Shown here: in pieces, positions 34,972 through 43,930 of the stretch
Layout: every line of letters starts with the position of its first letter
Numbering within the stretch: position 1 is the first letter of the stretch
Assembly (NCBI RefSeq): GCF_025244705.1
Contig: NZ_CP104207.1
Location: forward strand, 2,418,001 to 2,482,000
Length of the DNA stretch: 64,000 nucleotides
Direction: 5' to 3'
Source of the DNA: Sphingopyxis sp. PET50
Lineage (GTDB): Bacteria; Pseudomonadota; Alphaproteobacteria; Sphingomonadales; Sphingomonadaceae
The notes under the pieces: generated by a model
The model's input: only the letters and a program-made list of their open reading frames with translations
Database searches by the model: none
Told to the model about the DNA's origin: nothing
Translations under genes and position numbers: made by a program

Positions 34972-36105
34972 CTATCGGCGCTGCAGTCCGATCAGCGGCC
35001 GCAGCCAGCCGATGCTGCGCCCGATCGCATAGAAAAGCCAGCATCCGATGACGGTCGCGGCGAGCAGGACGAGGAAGGAGGGCAGCGCCGCGACATGCGC
35101 CCGGAGCAGATACCAGCCGGCGACGACGATGATCGTCTGGTGGACGATGTAGAAGGGAAACACCGCCTCGGCGAGCATCGCGCGCCGGGGATGGTCGCGG
35201 TTCCAGTAGCGGTCGGCGATGCCGACCAGCGCGACGATCACCAGCCAGCCGTTGATGTTGCGCGCGAGGTGATAGGGCAGGAACACTTCGGGCGGCGCGA
35301 CCGTATCGCCCGGCCATGTCCACTCGATCCAGGCAACGGGGATAAAGGCCAGCACGCCCAGCACCAGCGCGACCTTCCACCAGCGCGCCACCGTCTCGAA
35401 CAGCACCGGCCGCACGCGCAGCAGCCAGCCGACGCCGAACGCCGCCAGATAATGAAGATGCGACGGCCCGTCGTCGAACAGCGCATGCGTCTCGTCATGG
35501 TCGGGGAAGGCGAGATAGATGGCGATCCACCACAAGGCGGGCACGACCAGCAACCGCCACCCGCCGAGCAGCCGCGCCGCACCGTCGGCGATCCGTGCCC
35601 GCGCACCCGCGGGGATCAGCGCCAGCAGCGCCGCCGCGAGCATCGTATAGACCCACAGATAGACGACGAACCACAGATGCTGCCACGTCGGCAACGCGAT
35701 GCCGTCGATGAACTGGAAGCCGAAATAATCGTGGAGCCAGAAATGCAGGAAACCATGGGCATAACCATGCTGGCCCATGAGGTCGATCCACGGCTGCGGC
35801 GGGATGATGACGATCATGCCGAACAGCAGGGGGATCAGCAGCCGCGCGCTGCGCGACCGCGCGAACCCGCCCGCCCCGCCGAGCTTCGCGAACAGCGCGG
35901 CACTGGCATAGCCCGACACGAGAAACAGCAGCGCCAGCCGCCAGCTGTTCGTCGCCAGCATCGGGATCGTCACCCAGTCGATCGGCTGCGCGATCTTCAC
36001 ATGCCAGCCCCACGGCACGAAATACATGCCGATATGATAGAGGATCAGCAACGCGAACGCCCCGATGCGGAGCCAGTCCATGCCGTAGTGGCGTTGCGCG
36101 GTCAT
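34972..36105 (-). CDS. Acyltransferase_3 family membrane protein (OpgC/MdoC-like)
   Basis: This 377-residue integral membrane acyltransferase has about ten TMs. The opening RHYGMDWLRIGAFALLILYHIGM contains the conserved R..G.D.LR...I..V..H pattern. PTWQHLWFVVYLWVYTM and AVFPFYIVHQTIIVVAGWYLL complete the family signature. Members O-acylate periplasmic glucans, exopolysaccharides or lipid sugars. The substrate is unknown. A decayed piece of a similar gene sits at 32559. Confidence 0.85.
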   Translation of the reverse strand: MTAQRHYGMDWLRIGAFALLILYHIGMYFVPWGWHVKIAQPIDWVTIPMLATNSWRLALLFLVSGYASAALFAKLGGAGGFARSRSARLLIPLLFGMIVIIPPQPWIDLMGQHGYAHGFLHFWLHDYFGFQFIDGIALPTWQHLWFVVYLWVYTMLAAALLALIPAGARARIADGAARLLGGWRLLVVPALWWIAIYLAFPDHDETHALFDDGPSHLHYLAAFGVGWLLRVRPVLFETVARWWKVALVLGVLAFIPVAWIEWTWPGDTVAPPEVFLPYHLARNINGWLVIVALVGIADRYWNRDHPRRAMLAEAVFPFYIVHQTIIVVAGWYLLRAHVAALPSFLVLLAATVIGCWLFYAIGRSIGWLRPLIGLQRR

Positions 36106-36127
36106 GCCGGTCCCCTTACCCGTCCTC

Positions 36128-36280
36128 CTCCCCTCCCGCAGGCGGGAGGGGCAACGAGGCTTGCCAGCTTGCTGGCTAGCCGCAGTGGGGTGGGCTGGCA
36201 ACGGCGCGTCAAAGGCCCACCCCGCTGCGACTAACGAACAAGTTCGTAAGTCTCGCTCCCCTCCCGCCTGCGGGAGGGGG
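36128..36280. repeat. Family A palindromic repeat
   Basis: Arms CCCCTCCCGCAGGCGGGAGG and CCCCTCCCGCCTGCGGGAGG, with inner GCCGCAGTGGGGTGGGC and GCCCACCCCGCTGCGAC. The spacer has GCTTGCCAGCTTGCTGGC on one side and ACGAACAAGTTCGTAAG on the other. Confidence 0.85.
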
Positions 36281-36295
36281 TAAGGGAGTCCTTGC

Positions 36296-37813
36296 CTACT
36301 TCAGCACCCGCCACGCCAGTTCGGCAAACTCGCAGAGCAGCGGCCGCGTGTCCCTTGGATCGACAATGTCCTCGACGCCGAATTTCTCCGCCGTACGGAA
36401 GGGCGAGCGCACGCGATTGAGCCGCTCCCTGATCGCCTCCAGATGCGCGGCCGGATCCTCGGCCGCCTCCAGCTCGCTCTTGTACGCGACCTCGACCCCG
36501 CCCTCGATCGGCAGGCTGCCCCAGTCGCCCGACGGCCAGGCAAAGCGGTACTGGAAGCGCTCGGCGTTCGACATCGCGCTCCCCGCGATCCCGTAAGCCC
36601 GCCGCACCACCACCGACGCCAGCGGCACGGTGGCGCGATAGATGGCGTTCATCGCCTGCACGCCGTAGCGGATCGTCCCCGTCCGCTCGGCCTCGCCGCC
36701 GATCATGAATCCGGGATTGTCGACCAGATGCACGATCGGCAGGCGGAACTGGTCGGCGAGCTTGACGAAGCGTTCGGCCTTCTCGCTCGTCTTGGCGTCC
36801 CACGACCCGCCGAGGAAGCTGGGGTCGCTTGCCAGCACCGCGACCGGCCAGCCGTCGAGCCGCGCGAACGCCGTGATCGCCGCCCGCCCCCAGCGCGCAC
36901 CCATCTCGAAAAAGCTGCCCGCGTCGAACACGGCATTGGCGATGCGCCGCATCGAATAAACCTGCTTCGCCTCGCGCGGGACGACCGACAGCAAGGTCTC
37001 ATCACGGCGGTCCACCGGATCGCTGCACGGCGTGCGCGCGGCTCGCTCGTGGATCGACGAGGGGAGGTAGGACAGAAAGCGCCGCGCCGCCGCGAACGCC
37101 TCGGCTTCGCTCGCCACCTCGTCATCGACGACGCCGTTGCGCGTGTGCACGTCGCTGCCGCCCAGTTCCTCGCGGTCGAGCGTATCGCCGATCGCCGCCG
37201 CGACCGCAGGTCCCGCCGCGAACAGTTGCGACAGGCCGCGCACCATCACGCTGTAATGGCTCGCGACGACGCGCGCCGCCCCCAGCCCCGCGGTCGGCCC
37301 CAGCGCCAGCGCCACCACCGGCACGGTGTCGAGATTGGCGATGATCTGGTCCCAGCCGGGCACATGCGGGATATAGGTATAGCCCATATCCTCCAGCGTC
37401 CTGACCGACCCGCCGCCGCCGGTGCCGTCGATCATGCGGATCAGCGGCAGGCGATATTCATGCGCCATCGCCTCGCACTGGACGAATTTGCGGTGCAGCG
37501 CCGCATCGGCCGCGCCGCCGCGCACGGTGAAATCGTCGGCGCTGGCGACCACCGGCCGCCCGTCGATATTCGCGCGCCCGAAGATGAAATTGCTCGCGGC
37601 GAGGTCTTCGAGTTCGCCATCGGCACCATATTTGCCGCGCCCCGCGATCTTGCCGATTTCGCGAAAGCTGCCGGGGTCGACGATCGCCGCGAGCCGCGCC
37701 CGTGCGTCCATCTTGCCGCGCCCGTGCTGGCGCGCGACCTTTTCTTCCCCGCCCATCTTCTCGGCCATCGCGCGGCGCGCACCGAGCTCCTCGACTTCTT
37801 TTTTCCAGCTCAT
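36296..37813 (-). CDS. Acyl-CoA carboxylase, carboxyltransferase (beta) subunit
   Basis: This 505-residue protein has the two crotonase-like halves of the carboxyltransferase: RQHGRGKMDARARLAAIVDPGSF, DGTGGGGSVRTLEDMGYTYIP, GPTAGLGAARVVASHYSVM, and in the second half VDNPGFMIGGEAERTGTIRYG. It transfers the carboxyl group from biotin to an acyl-CoA (propionyl-, methylcrotonyl- or geranyl-CoA type). No biotin-carboxylase subunit is in the window. The C-terminus (DIVDPRDTRPLLCEFAELAW) fits the family. Confidence 0.85.
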   Translation of the reverse strand: MSWKKEVEELGARRAMAEKMGGEEKVARQHGRGKMDARARLAAIVDPGSFREIGKIAGRGKYGADGELEDLAASNFIFGRANIDGRPVVASADDFTVRGGAADAALHRKFVQCEAMAHEYRLPLIRMIDGTGGGGSVRTLEDMGYTYIPHVPGWDQIIANLDTVPVVALALGPTAGLGAARVVASHYSVMVRGLSQLFAAGPAVAAAIGDTLDREELGGSDVHTRNGVVDDEVASEAEAFAAARRFLSYLPSSIHERAARTPCSDPVDRRDETLLSVVPREAKQVYSMRRIANAVFDAGSFFEMGARWGRAAITAFARLDGWPVAVLASDPSFLGGSWDAKTSEKAERFVKLADQFRLPIVHLVDNPGFMIGGEAERTGTIRYGVQAMNAIYRATVPLASVVVRRAYGIAGSAMSNAERFQYRFAWPSGDWGSLPIEGGVEVAYKSELEAAEDPAAHLEAIRERLNRVRSPFRTAEKFGVEDIVDPRDTRPLLCEFAELAWRVLK

Positions 37814-37869
37814 GGCGCCAAGGCTATCTTACGTTGACGGAAACGTCATGCAAAACCTATCGTCGGCGC

Positions 37870-38376
37870 ATGATCCGCATCATCGCCCTCGCCTTCGCGC
37901 TCCTCGCCCTGCCGCTCGCGCCCGCCGCGGCCGGCGAGGACGCGCCGCTCCGCTCGATCCCCGGCGTCGAAAAGCCCTATGAAACCACCGCCTTCGATCC
38001 CGCCGCCGACGCGATGGCGCTGGTCGACACCGCGCTTGCCGCGGCGCGCCAGTCGGGCAAGCGGGTGCTGCTCGTGATGGGGTCGAACGACTGCCACGAC
38101 AGCGCCTGGTTCGCCAACGCCATCGCCGGCATCGACATCGCGGGCGCGCTGATGACGCGCTACCATATCATCTTCGTCGATATCGGCGCGCCGCGGGTCG
38201 GCCAGGGCCGGAACCTCGAAGTTGCCCGGCGCTTCGGCTTCAAGAACATCAGGGGCACGCCGACCGTCGCGATTCTCGACGCCCGGGGCCATGTCCTCAA
38301 CCGCAAGGCCGCCCCCAAATGGCGTAATGCGGCAAGCCGGAGCCCTGACGAAATCCAAGCCGAACTGATGCAATAG
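37870..38376 (+). CDS. Exported thioredoxin-like protein with a degenerate active site
   Basis: This 168-residue protein has a signal peptide (MIRIIALAFALLALPLAPAAAG). The fold is thioredoxin-like: KRVLLVMGSNDCHDSAWF at the active-site position, GFKNIRGTPTVAILDARG with the cis-Pro. Only one Cys is present (NDCHDS rather than C-x-x-C), so it cannot form the usual disulfide and may be a chaperone or reductase of another kind. It diverges from the carboxylase gene and is followed 12 bp later by the SDR gene. Confidence 0.7.
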   Translation: MIRIIALAFALLALPLAPAAAGEDAPLRSIPGVEKPYETTAFDPAADAMALVDTALAAARQSGKRVLLVMGSNDCHDSAWFANAIAGIDIAGALMTRYHIIFVDIGAPRVGQGRNLEVARRFGFKNIRGTPTVAILDARGHVLNRKAAPKWRNAASRSPDEIQAELMQ

Positions 38377-38388
38377 GGAGAGAGATAC

Positions 38389-39168
38389 ATGGCCGAGATG
38401 AACCTGACCGGGCGCGTCGCGCTCGTCACCGGCGCCTCGCGCGGGATCGGGCGCGGGATCGCGCTGGCGCTGGCCAAGGCGGGCGCCGACATCGCGGTCA
38501 ACTACACCCGCGACGAGGCCGCCGCCGCCGAAACCGTCGCGGCGATCGAGGCGCTCGGCCGCAAGGCGAAAGCCTATCGGGCCTCGGTCACCGACGAGGA
38601 AGCCTGCGCCGCGATGGTCGCCGCGATCGAGGCCGATCTCGGCCCGCTGTCGATCCTGGTCAACAACGCCGGCATCGCCAGCCGCGGGCGGAGCGTCGCC
38701 GACACCGATCCCGCCGAACTCGAACGCGTCATCGGGGTCCATGCGCTCGGCCCGCACCGCATGAGCCGCCTCGCGCTGCCGCAGTTGCGCCAGCACAAGC
38801 GCAGCGACATCATCGTGATTTCCAGCGTCGCGACGCTCGGCAACAATGCCAATGGCGCGCCCTACAATATGGGCAAGGCCGCGGGCGAGGCGCTCGCGCT
38901 GACCCTCGCCAAGGAAGAAATGCGGAACGGCGTGCGCGTCAATATCGTCTCCCCCTCGCTGACCGTCAGCGACATGGGATCGAAACTGTCGCGCGCGGTG
39001 ACCGGCGAGGAGGATATCCACCACCTCGACGCCAAATTCCCCTTCGGCCGCGTCGCGCTGCCCGAGGATGTCGCGGCGGCGGTGCTGTGGTTCGTCAGCG
39101 ACGCGAATCCCTATTGCTCGGGGCAGAAGCTCAACATCGACGGCGCCGGTATGGCGACGTTTCGGTAG
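38389..39168 (+). CDS. Short-chain dehydrogenase/reductase
   Basis: This 259-residue classical SDR has the cofactor motif TGASRGIGRG (residues 15-24), NNAGIAS, the catalytic Ser in VISSVATLG and YNMGK as the Y-x-x-x-K pair, followed by VNIVSPSLT. It resembles FabG-like 3-oxoacyl reductases; the substrate is not certain. The start has GGGAGAG upstream. Confidence 0.88.
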   Translation: MAEMNLTGRVALVTGASRGIGRGIALALAKAGADIAVNYTRDEAAAAETVAAIEALGRKAKAYRASVTDEEACAAMVAAIEADLGPLSILVNNAGIASRGRSVADTDPAELERVIGVHALGPHRMSRLALPQLRQHKRSDIIVISSVATLGNNANGAPYNMGKAAGEALALTLAKEEMRNGVRVNIVSPSLTVSDMGSKLSRAVTGEEDIHHLDAKFPFGRVALPEDVAAAVLWFVSDANPYCSGQKLNIDGAGMATFR

Positions 39169-39192
39169 ATTGGATCAGAGCAGGAGGGCGAG

Positions 39193-40009
39193 GTGACGAC
39201 CTTCAACGATTTGATACGCAAGGCCGGACTCAATCCAAAAGAGGTCATTCTTGTTCGACACAGCGGCACCGGTGCAACGGGCCTCAAGCCATATGATCTA
39301 TGGCTTGAGCGTAGCGATCGTTTTGATCGCTACCAGTCGACCCAGGAGGCAGGGCGGCCCATATTTCGAAAAGCGAAATATTGGGCCAGCTTTGTTTCAG
39401 GTCCGGAAAACACGACAATCTTCGTCAGCTTGTACGGGGCATCGCTTGGCGACGCGAGTGACGTCGACTGGGACTGTCCTCTCAGCGGATTGAAACCCGG
39501 GCAAGATAAGAACAAACCATATGATTTCTATTTGTTGGACAAGCGGGAGGAGTTGTCTCGCTTGATAGCCAAACTCCAAATCCGTTGGTCCGAAAGCGAG
39601 CGGTCGTGGGTTCAATATGCGCATAAAAACGAGAAAATCGTCGAGCTTGGCGCAATGGGAGTGTCGCTAGACGTACCTGAACCGACATCGGAGGAAGGAC
39701 GGCGAGTATGGCGCACTCAACTCGCAATAGAACGCTCCGGAACGATCGGGAAACGGGCAAAGCTGAAAAATGCTGAATTAAACGGCGGCCACCTATGCTG
39801 CGACGCATGTCAGTTCAAACATCCCGACCCGTCGATGTTCGACGCCCATCATATCAGCCCCCTGATGGCCGAGCGAGCGACGATCCAATCTCGATGACCT
39901 CCTGATATTATGCCCAACATGCCATCGCCGCGCTCACCGAAGCGAGAACCGGCTGCTCCCTTTCGATGTGTTCGAACTGCGGACATGGGTCATCGCAGGG
40001 AGGCCATAG
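39193..40009 (+). CDS. HNH endonuclease, two-domain (one inserted base)
   Basis: This is an AT-richer gene with a strong AGGAGG before a GTG start. The N-terminal 115 residues (NDLIRKAGLNPKEVILVRHS, then YQSTQEAGRPIFRKAKYWASF) are a domain found in front of GIY-YIG or HNH nucleases. The C-terminal HNH has LCCDACQFKHPD and DAHHISPLMAG. The frame breaks at 39872 in GCCGAGC; restoring GCCGGC yields GERRSNLDDLLILCPTCHRR and a stop at 40007, a complete zinc-HNH finger. It is probably an acquired defence or homing-type nuclease. Confidence 0.75.
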
Positions 40010-40043
40010 TCGCGCGTTCCATTTATCCGCTACAGCCGCCGCT

Positions 40044-40947
40044 ATGCGCCCCGATTCGCCCTCGCCGACCATCCCCTTCCTGATCGCCTGCGCCGAGCAT
40101 CGCGACCTTTTCGATGATGGACGTGCTGATGAAGGGGCTGTCGATCGAACTCGGCGCGTATAACGCCGTCCTCTGGCGCACCGGGGTCGGCACGCTCGTC
40201 AGCGGCGCCGTCTATTTCTCGCTCCGTGCAGCCTGGCCCGACCGCGCGACGATGACCATTCACGCCTGGCGCTCGCTGTTCGTCGCGGCGATGGCGCTGT
40301 GCTTCTTCTGGGCGCTCGCGCGGCTGCCGATGGCGGAGGCGATCGCCCTCGCCTTTGTCGCGCCGCTGATGGCGCTCTACATGGCGGCGACCTTCCTCGG
40401 CGAGAAGATCGGCCCGCGCTCGGTCGCCGCCTCGCTGCTCGGCCTCGCCGGCGTGATCATCATCGTCGCGGGCAAGCTCGGCGCCAGCGGCTACCGGCCC
40501 GATGCGCTGTGGGCGGTCGGCGCGGTGTTCCTGTCGGCGGTCTTCTACGCCTACAACCTCATCCTCGCGCGGCGGCAGGCGAAGATGGCGGAGCCGCTCG
40601 AAATCGCCTTTTTCCAGAATTTCTTCGTCGCCGCGATCCTCGCGCTCGGTGCGCCATGGTTTGCGACGGTGCCGGACGGCGGCCATGCCCCGCACATCCT
40701 CGGCGCCGCAATCCTCGCGACCACCTCGCTGCTGCTGCTGAGCTGGGCCTATGCCCGCGCCGAGACGCAGATCCTCGCGACCACCGAATATACCGGCTTC
40801 CTGTGGGCGATGCTGTTCGGCTGGCTCTTCTTCGGCGAGCCGGTGGCGCTGCCGACGATCGCCGGCGCGGTCCTCATCGTCGCCGCCTGCCTGATCGTCG
40901 CGCGCAAGGTCCCGCACGACGATCCGGTGGAGCCGGCGGCAGCTTAA
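40044..40947 (+). CDS. EamA-family (DMT) transporter (one inserted base)
   Basis: This is a ten-TM drug/metabolite exporter of two EamA halves, about 300 residues. The first residues MRPDSPSPTIPFLIACA are out of frame with the rest because of GCCGAGC at 40092-40098; with GCCGGC the join reads IACAGIATFSMMDVLMKGLS. Later features are WALARLPMAEAIALAFVAPLMALYMA and TTEYTGFLWAMLFGWLFFGEP. The exported substrate is unknown. Confidence 0.8.
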
Positions 40948-40955
40948 AAATAGTC

Positions 40956-41096
40956 TCGCACAAAGGCACGAAGGCACAAAGAGGGCGTCCGCCGCGAAGC
41001 GGCTTCCTCCCGCCACCTCGCGCCCGAAAACTTGGCTTAAGGAAAATGGGGCCTGTCGGCCCAAACCCCTTTGTGCCTTCGTGCCTTTGTGCGAGT
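40956..41096. repeat. Family D inverted repeat pair
   Basis: TCGCACAAAGGCACGAAGGC on the left and GCCTTCGTGCCTTTGTGCGA on the right are inverted copies enclosing about 85 bp of unique sequence with CGCCGCGAAGCGGC. It lies between convergent EamA and Sua5-family genes. Confidence 0.85.
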
Positions 41097-41103
41097 CAAA
41101 TAT

Positions 41104-42036
41104 TCACACAGCCGCCCGCGAAAGCCGGTCGTTGATGGCCGCGCCCAACCCCTCGTCCGGGATCGCCGCCACCGCAATCCGTGCCTTCGCGCTCGCCGCC
41201 CCCGCATGCAGCGCGTCGAACAGCCGCGCCGCCGCCTCGGTCAGGTCGCCCGCCGCGCTCAACTGATAATCGCCCGCGACCTTGCCGAAGCCGATGCCGA
41301 ACTCGTCATCCCCAAAATCCTTCGCCCTCAGCCGCACCGGCTTGCCCGGCGCATAATGGCTCGCCAGCATCCCCGGCGCGACGATCTCCGCCCCTGCAAC
41401 CCCGGACACGGGCAGCCCCGACGCCTCGCCCAGCATCGCCGCCGTCACCGGCCCCGGCCGCAGCACCTCGACCGCGCCGTCCCTGACCCGCGCGATCGTC
41501 GATTCGACCCCCGCCGCCGTCGGCCCGTCGTCGATCACCAGCGCGATCCGGCCGTCCAGCGTCGCAAGCACATGCTCCGCCTTCGTCGGGCTCACCCCGC
41601 CGCTGGCATTGGCGCTCGGCGCCGCGAGCGGGGCGCCGGTTTCGGCGAGCAGCGCCTGCATCGCGCGATGCCCCGGCACCCGAAGCGCGATCGTATCGAG
41701 TCCCGCCGTCGCGACGCTCGCCACAGGGCAGTCACCGGTACGCGGTACCACCAGAGTCAGCGGCCCCGGCCAGAACCGCGCCGCCAACAGACGCTCGACC
41801 GTGCCGAACACCCCCAGCATCTCCGCCGCGGCCAGATCGGGCACATGCACGATCAGCGGGTTGAAATCGGGCCGCCCCTTCGCGGCGTAGATTCGCGCGA
41901 CCGCCGCCGCGTTACGCGCGTCGGCCGCAAGGCCATAGACCGTCTCGGTCGGCACCGCGACCGGCAGCCCCTCCCCGACCAGCCCCCCGGCGCGCGCGAT
42001 TGCCTCCGCGCCAAATGGGCGGATATCGGTCGTCAT
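41104..42036 (-). CDS. L-threonylcarbamoyladenylate synthase (Sua5/YrdC family)
   Basis: This 310-residue Sua5-type enzyme makes threonylcarbamoyl-AMP for the t6A37 modification of ANN-decoding tRNAs. The YrdC core is VPTETVYGLAADARN, IYAAKGRPDFNPLIVHV, ARFWPGPLTLVV, LRVPGHRAMQALL and APSANASGGVSPT. The extra C-terminal Sua5 domain starts near GMLASHYAPGKPVRLRA. Start 42036 has GAGGG eight bases upstream; an in-frame ATG at 42057 is possible. Confidence 0.92.
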   Translation of the reverse strand: MTTDIRPFGAEAIARAGGLVGEGLPVAVPTETVYGLAADARNAAAVARIYAAKGRPDFNPLIVHVPDLAAAEMLGVFGTVERLLAARFWPGPLTLVVPRTGDCPVASVATAGLDTIALRVPGHRAMQALLAETGAPLAAPSANASGGVSPTKAEHVLATLDGRIALVIDDGPTAAGVESTIARVRDGAVEVLRPGPVTAAMLGEASGLPVSGVAGAEIVAPGMLASHYAPGKPVRLRAKDFGDDEFGIGFGKVAGDYQLSAAGDLTEAAARLFDALHAGAASAKARIAVAAIPDEGLGAAINDRLSRAAV

Positions 42037-42110
42037 GCGCGTTTGACCCTCGGCCATGCCGCGCTATAGCGCCGCCACCTGTGGAATCATCCCTAAAAGG
42101 GGAGCCGAAG

Positions 42111-43845
42111 ATGACCTATACGCCGCCGACCACCGAGCAATTGTTCGTCCTCAACCACATCGCGCGGGTCGACGCGATGGCGCAGCACGACCGCTTCGCC
42201 GACGCGACCCCCGACATGGTCGAGGCGATCGTCACCGGCATCGGCGAGTTCGCGGCGGAGGTCTATGCTCCGCTCAACCGCGTCGGCGACACGAACAACC
42301 CGAAGTGGCAGGACGGCAAGGTCACCATGCCCCCGGGGTTCAGGGAAGCGTATCGGCAGTTCGTCGAGGCGGGCTGGGGCAGCATCGACGGCCCCGTCGA
42401 ATACGGCGGCCAAGGCCTGCCCTTCACCCTCGCGACCGTGGTGATCGAGGCGCTGGGCAGCGCCGACATGGGTTTCACCCTCTGCAACATCCTCACCCCC
42501 GGCGCGATCCACGCGCTGATGGCCTATGGCACCGAGGAGCAGCGGCAGACCTGGCTTCCCAAGCTCGTTTCGGGCGAATGGAACGGCACGATGAACCTGA
42601 CCGAGCCGGGCGCGGGCAGCGACGTCGGCGCGCTCCGCTCGACCGCCGAAAAGGTCACCGACGGCCCGAACGCGGGCCTCTACAGGATCAGGGGACAGAA
42701 GATCTTCATCACCTTCGGCGAGCACGACCTCACCGACAATATCGTTCATCTCGTCCTCGCCCGCACGCCGGGCGCGCCCGAGGGGACGCGCGGCATCTCG
42801 CTCTTTCTCGTCCCCAAATACCGCCTCGACGCCGCCGGCAATCCGACGATTTCGAACGGCGTCCATTGCGCGTCCATAGAACATAAGCTCGGCATCCACG
42901 GCTCGCCGACCGCGGTGATGGTCTATGGCGAGGGCGAGGATTGCCTCGGCGAGATCGTCGGCGACGAGATGGGCGGGATGCGCGCGATGTTCGTGATGAT
43001 GAACAACGCGCGCCTGATGGTCGGCTGCCAGGGCGTCCAGATCGCCGAACGCGCGACGCAGCAGGCGCAAGCCTACGCCGCCGAGCGTATCCAGTCATCG
43101 CTCGCGGGCTCGCCCGACCGCACGCCCGTGACCATCGACCAGCACCCCGACGTGCGCCGCATGCTGTGGCGGATGCGCGCGCAGACCGAGGCGGCGCGCG
43201 CGCTCATCTATTACGCCGCCGCCCAGACCGATTTCGGCAAATTGGGCGACGAGGCCGCCGCGATGCGCGCCGAAATCCTGATCCCGCTGGCGAAGGCGCA
43301 CGCGACCGACATCGGCTGCGAGGTCGCCAGCCTCGGCGTGCAGGTGCATGGCGGCATGGGCTTCATCGAGGAAACCGGCGCCGCGCAGCATTATCGCGAC
43401 GCGCGCATCGCGCCGATCTACGAAGGCACCAACGGCATCCAGGCGGCCGACCTCGTCGGGCGCAAGCTCGGCATGGCCGGCGGCGACCTGGTTCGCGGCC
43501 TCATCGACGATATCGCGCACGGCGCCGCCGATTTCCCCGAATTGCGGCAACTCGCCGATGCGTGCCGCGCGGTCACCGACTGGATGGCGAACGCTCCCAT
43601 CGGCGAACGCCTCGCGGGCAGCTATCCCTATCTGACGATGCTGTCGACCGCGACCTGCGGCTGGCTGATGGCGCTCCAGCACCGGGCCGCGCGCGCGGCG
43701 CTCGACGAAAGCCAGGGCGATGCCGCCTTCCTCGAAGCGAAGATCGCCTCGACGCGTTTCTACCTGCAGCAGATCGTCCCTGCGGCGACGGGGCTGGCGC
43801 CGTCGGCGCTGGCCGAGCGACGCGGCGCTTCCGGCGTTCGGCTGA
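42111..43845 (+). CDS. Acyl-CoA dehydrogenase (one inserted base near the 3' end)
   Basis: This FAD enzyme, about 577 residues after repair, is of the large acyl-CoA dehydrogenase class with a C-terminal extension. Motifs: MNLTEPGAGSDVGALRSTAEKV, GEHDLTDNIVHLVLAR, EHKLGIHGSPTAVM, and QVHGGMGFIEETGAAQHYRDARI with YEGTNGIQAADLVGRKL. The frame breaks at 43816 in GCCGAGC; GCCGGC restores SALAGDAALPAFG and a TGA at 43843. As written, it reads on to 43928 with an unrelated tail. Chain-length preference is unknown. Confidence 0.88.
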
Positions 43846-43930
43846 CCCCGGTTTCCGCGGCGTTTCGGGCCGTTTTCGCGCGCCCGATATCCCGCGTGAT
43901 TAACGCGATGATAACCATCGGACCTTAGGC

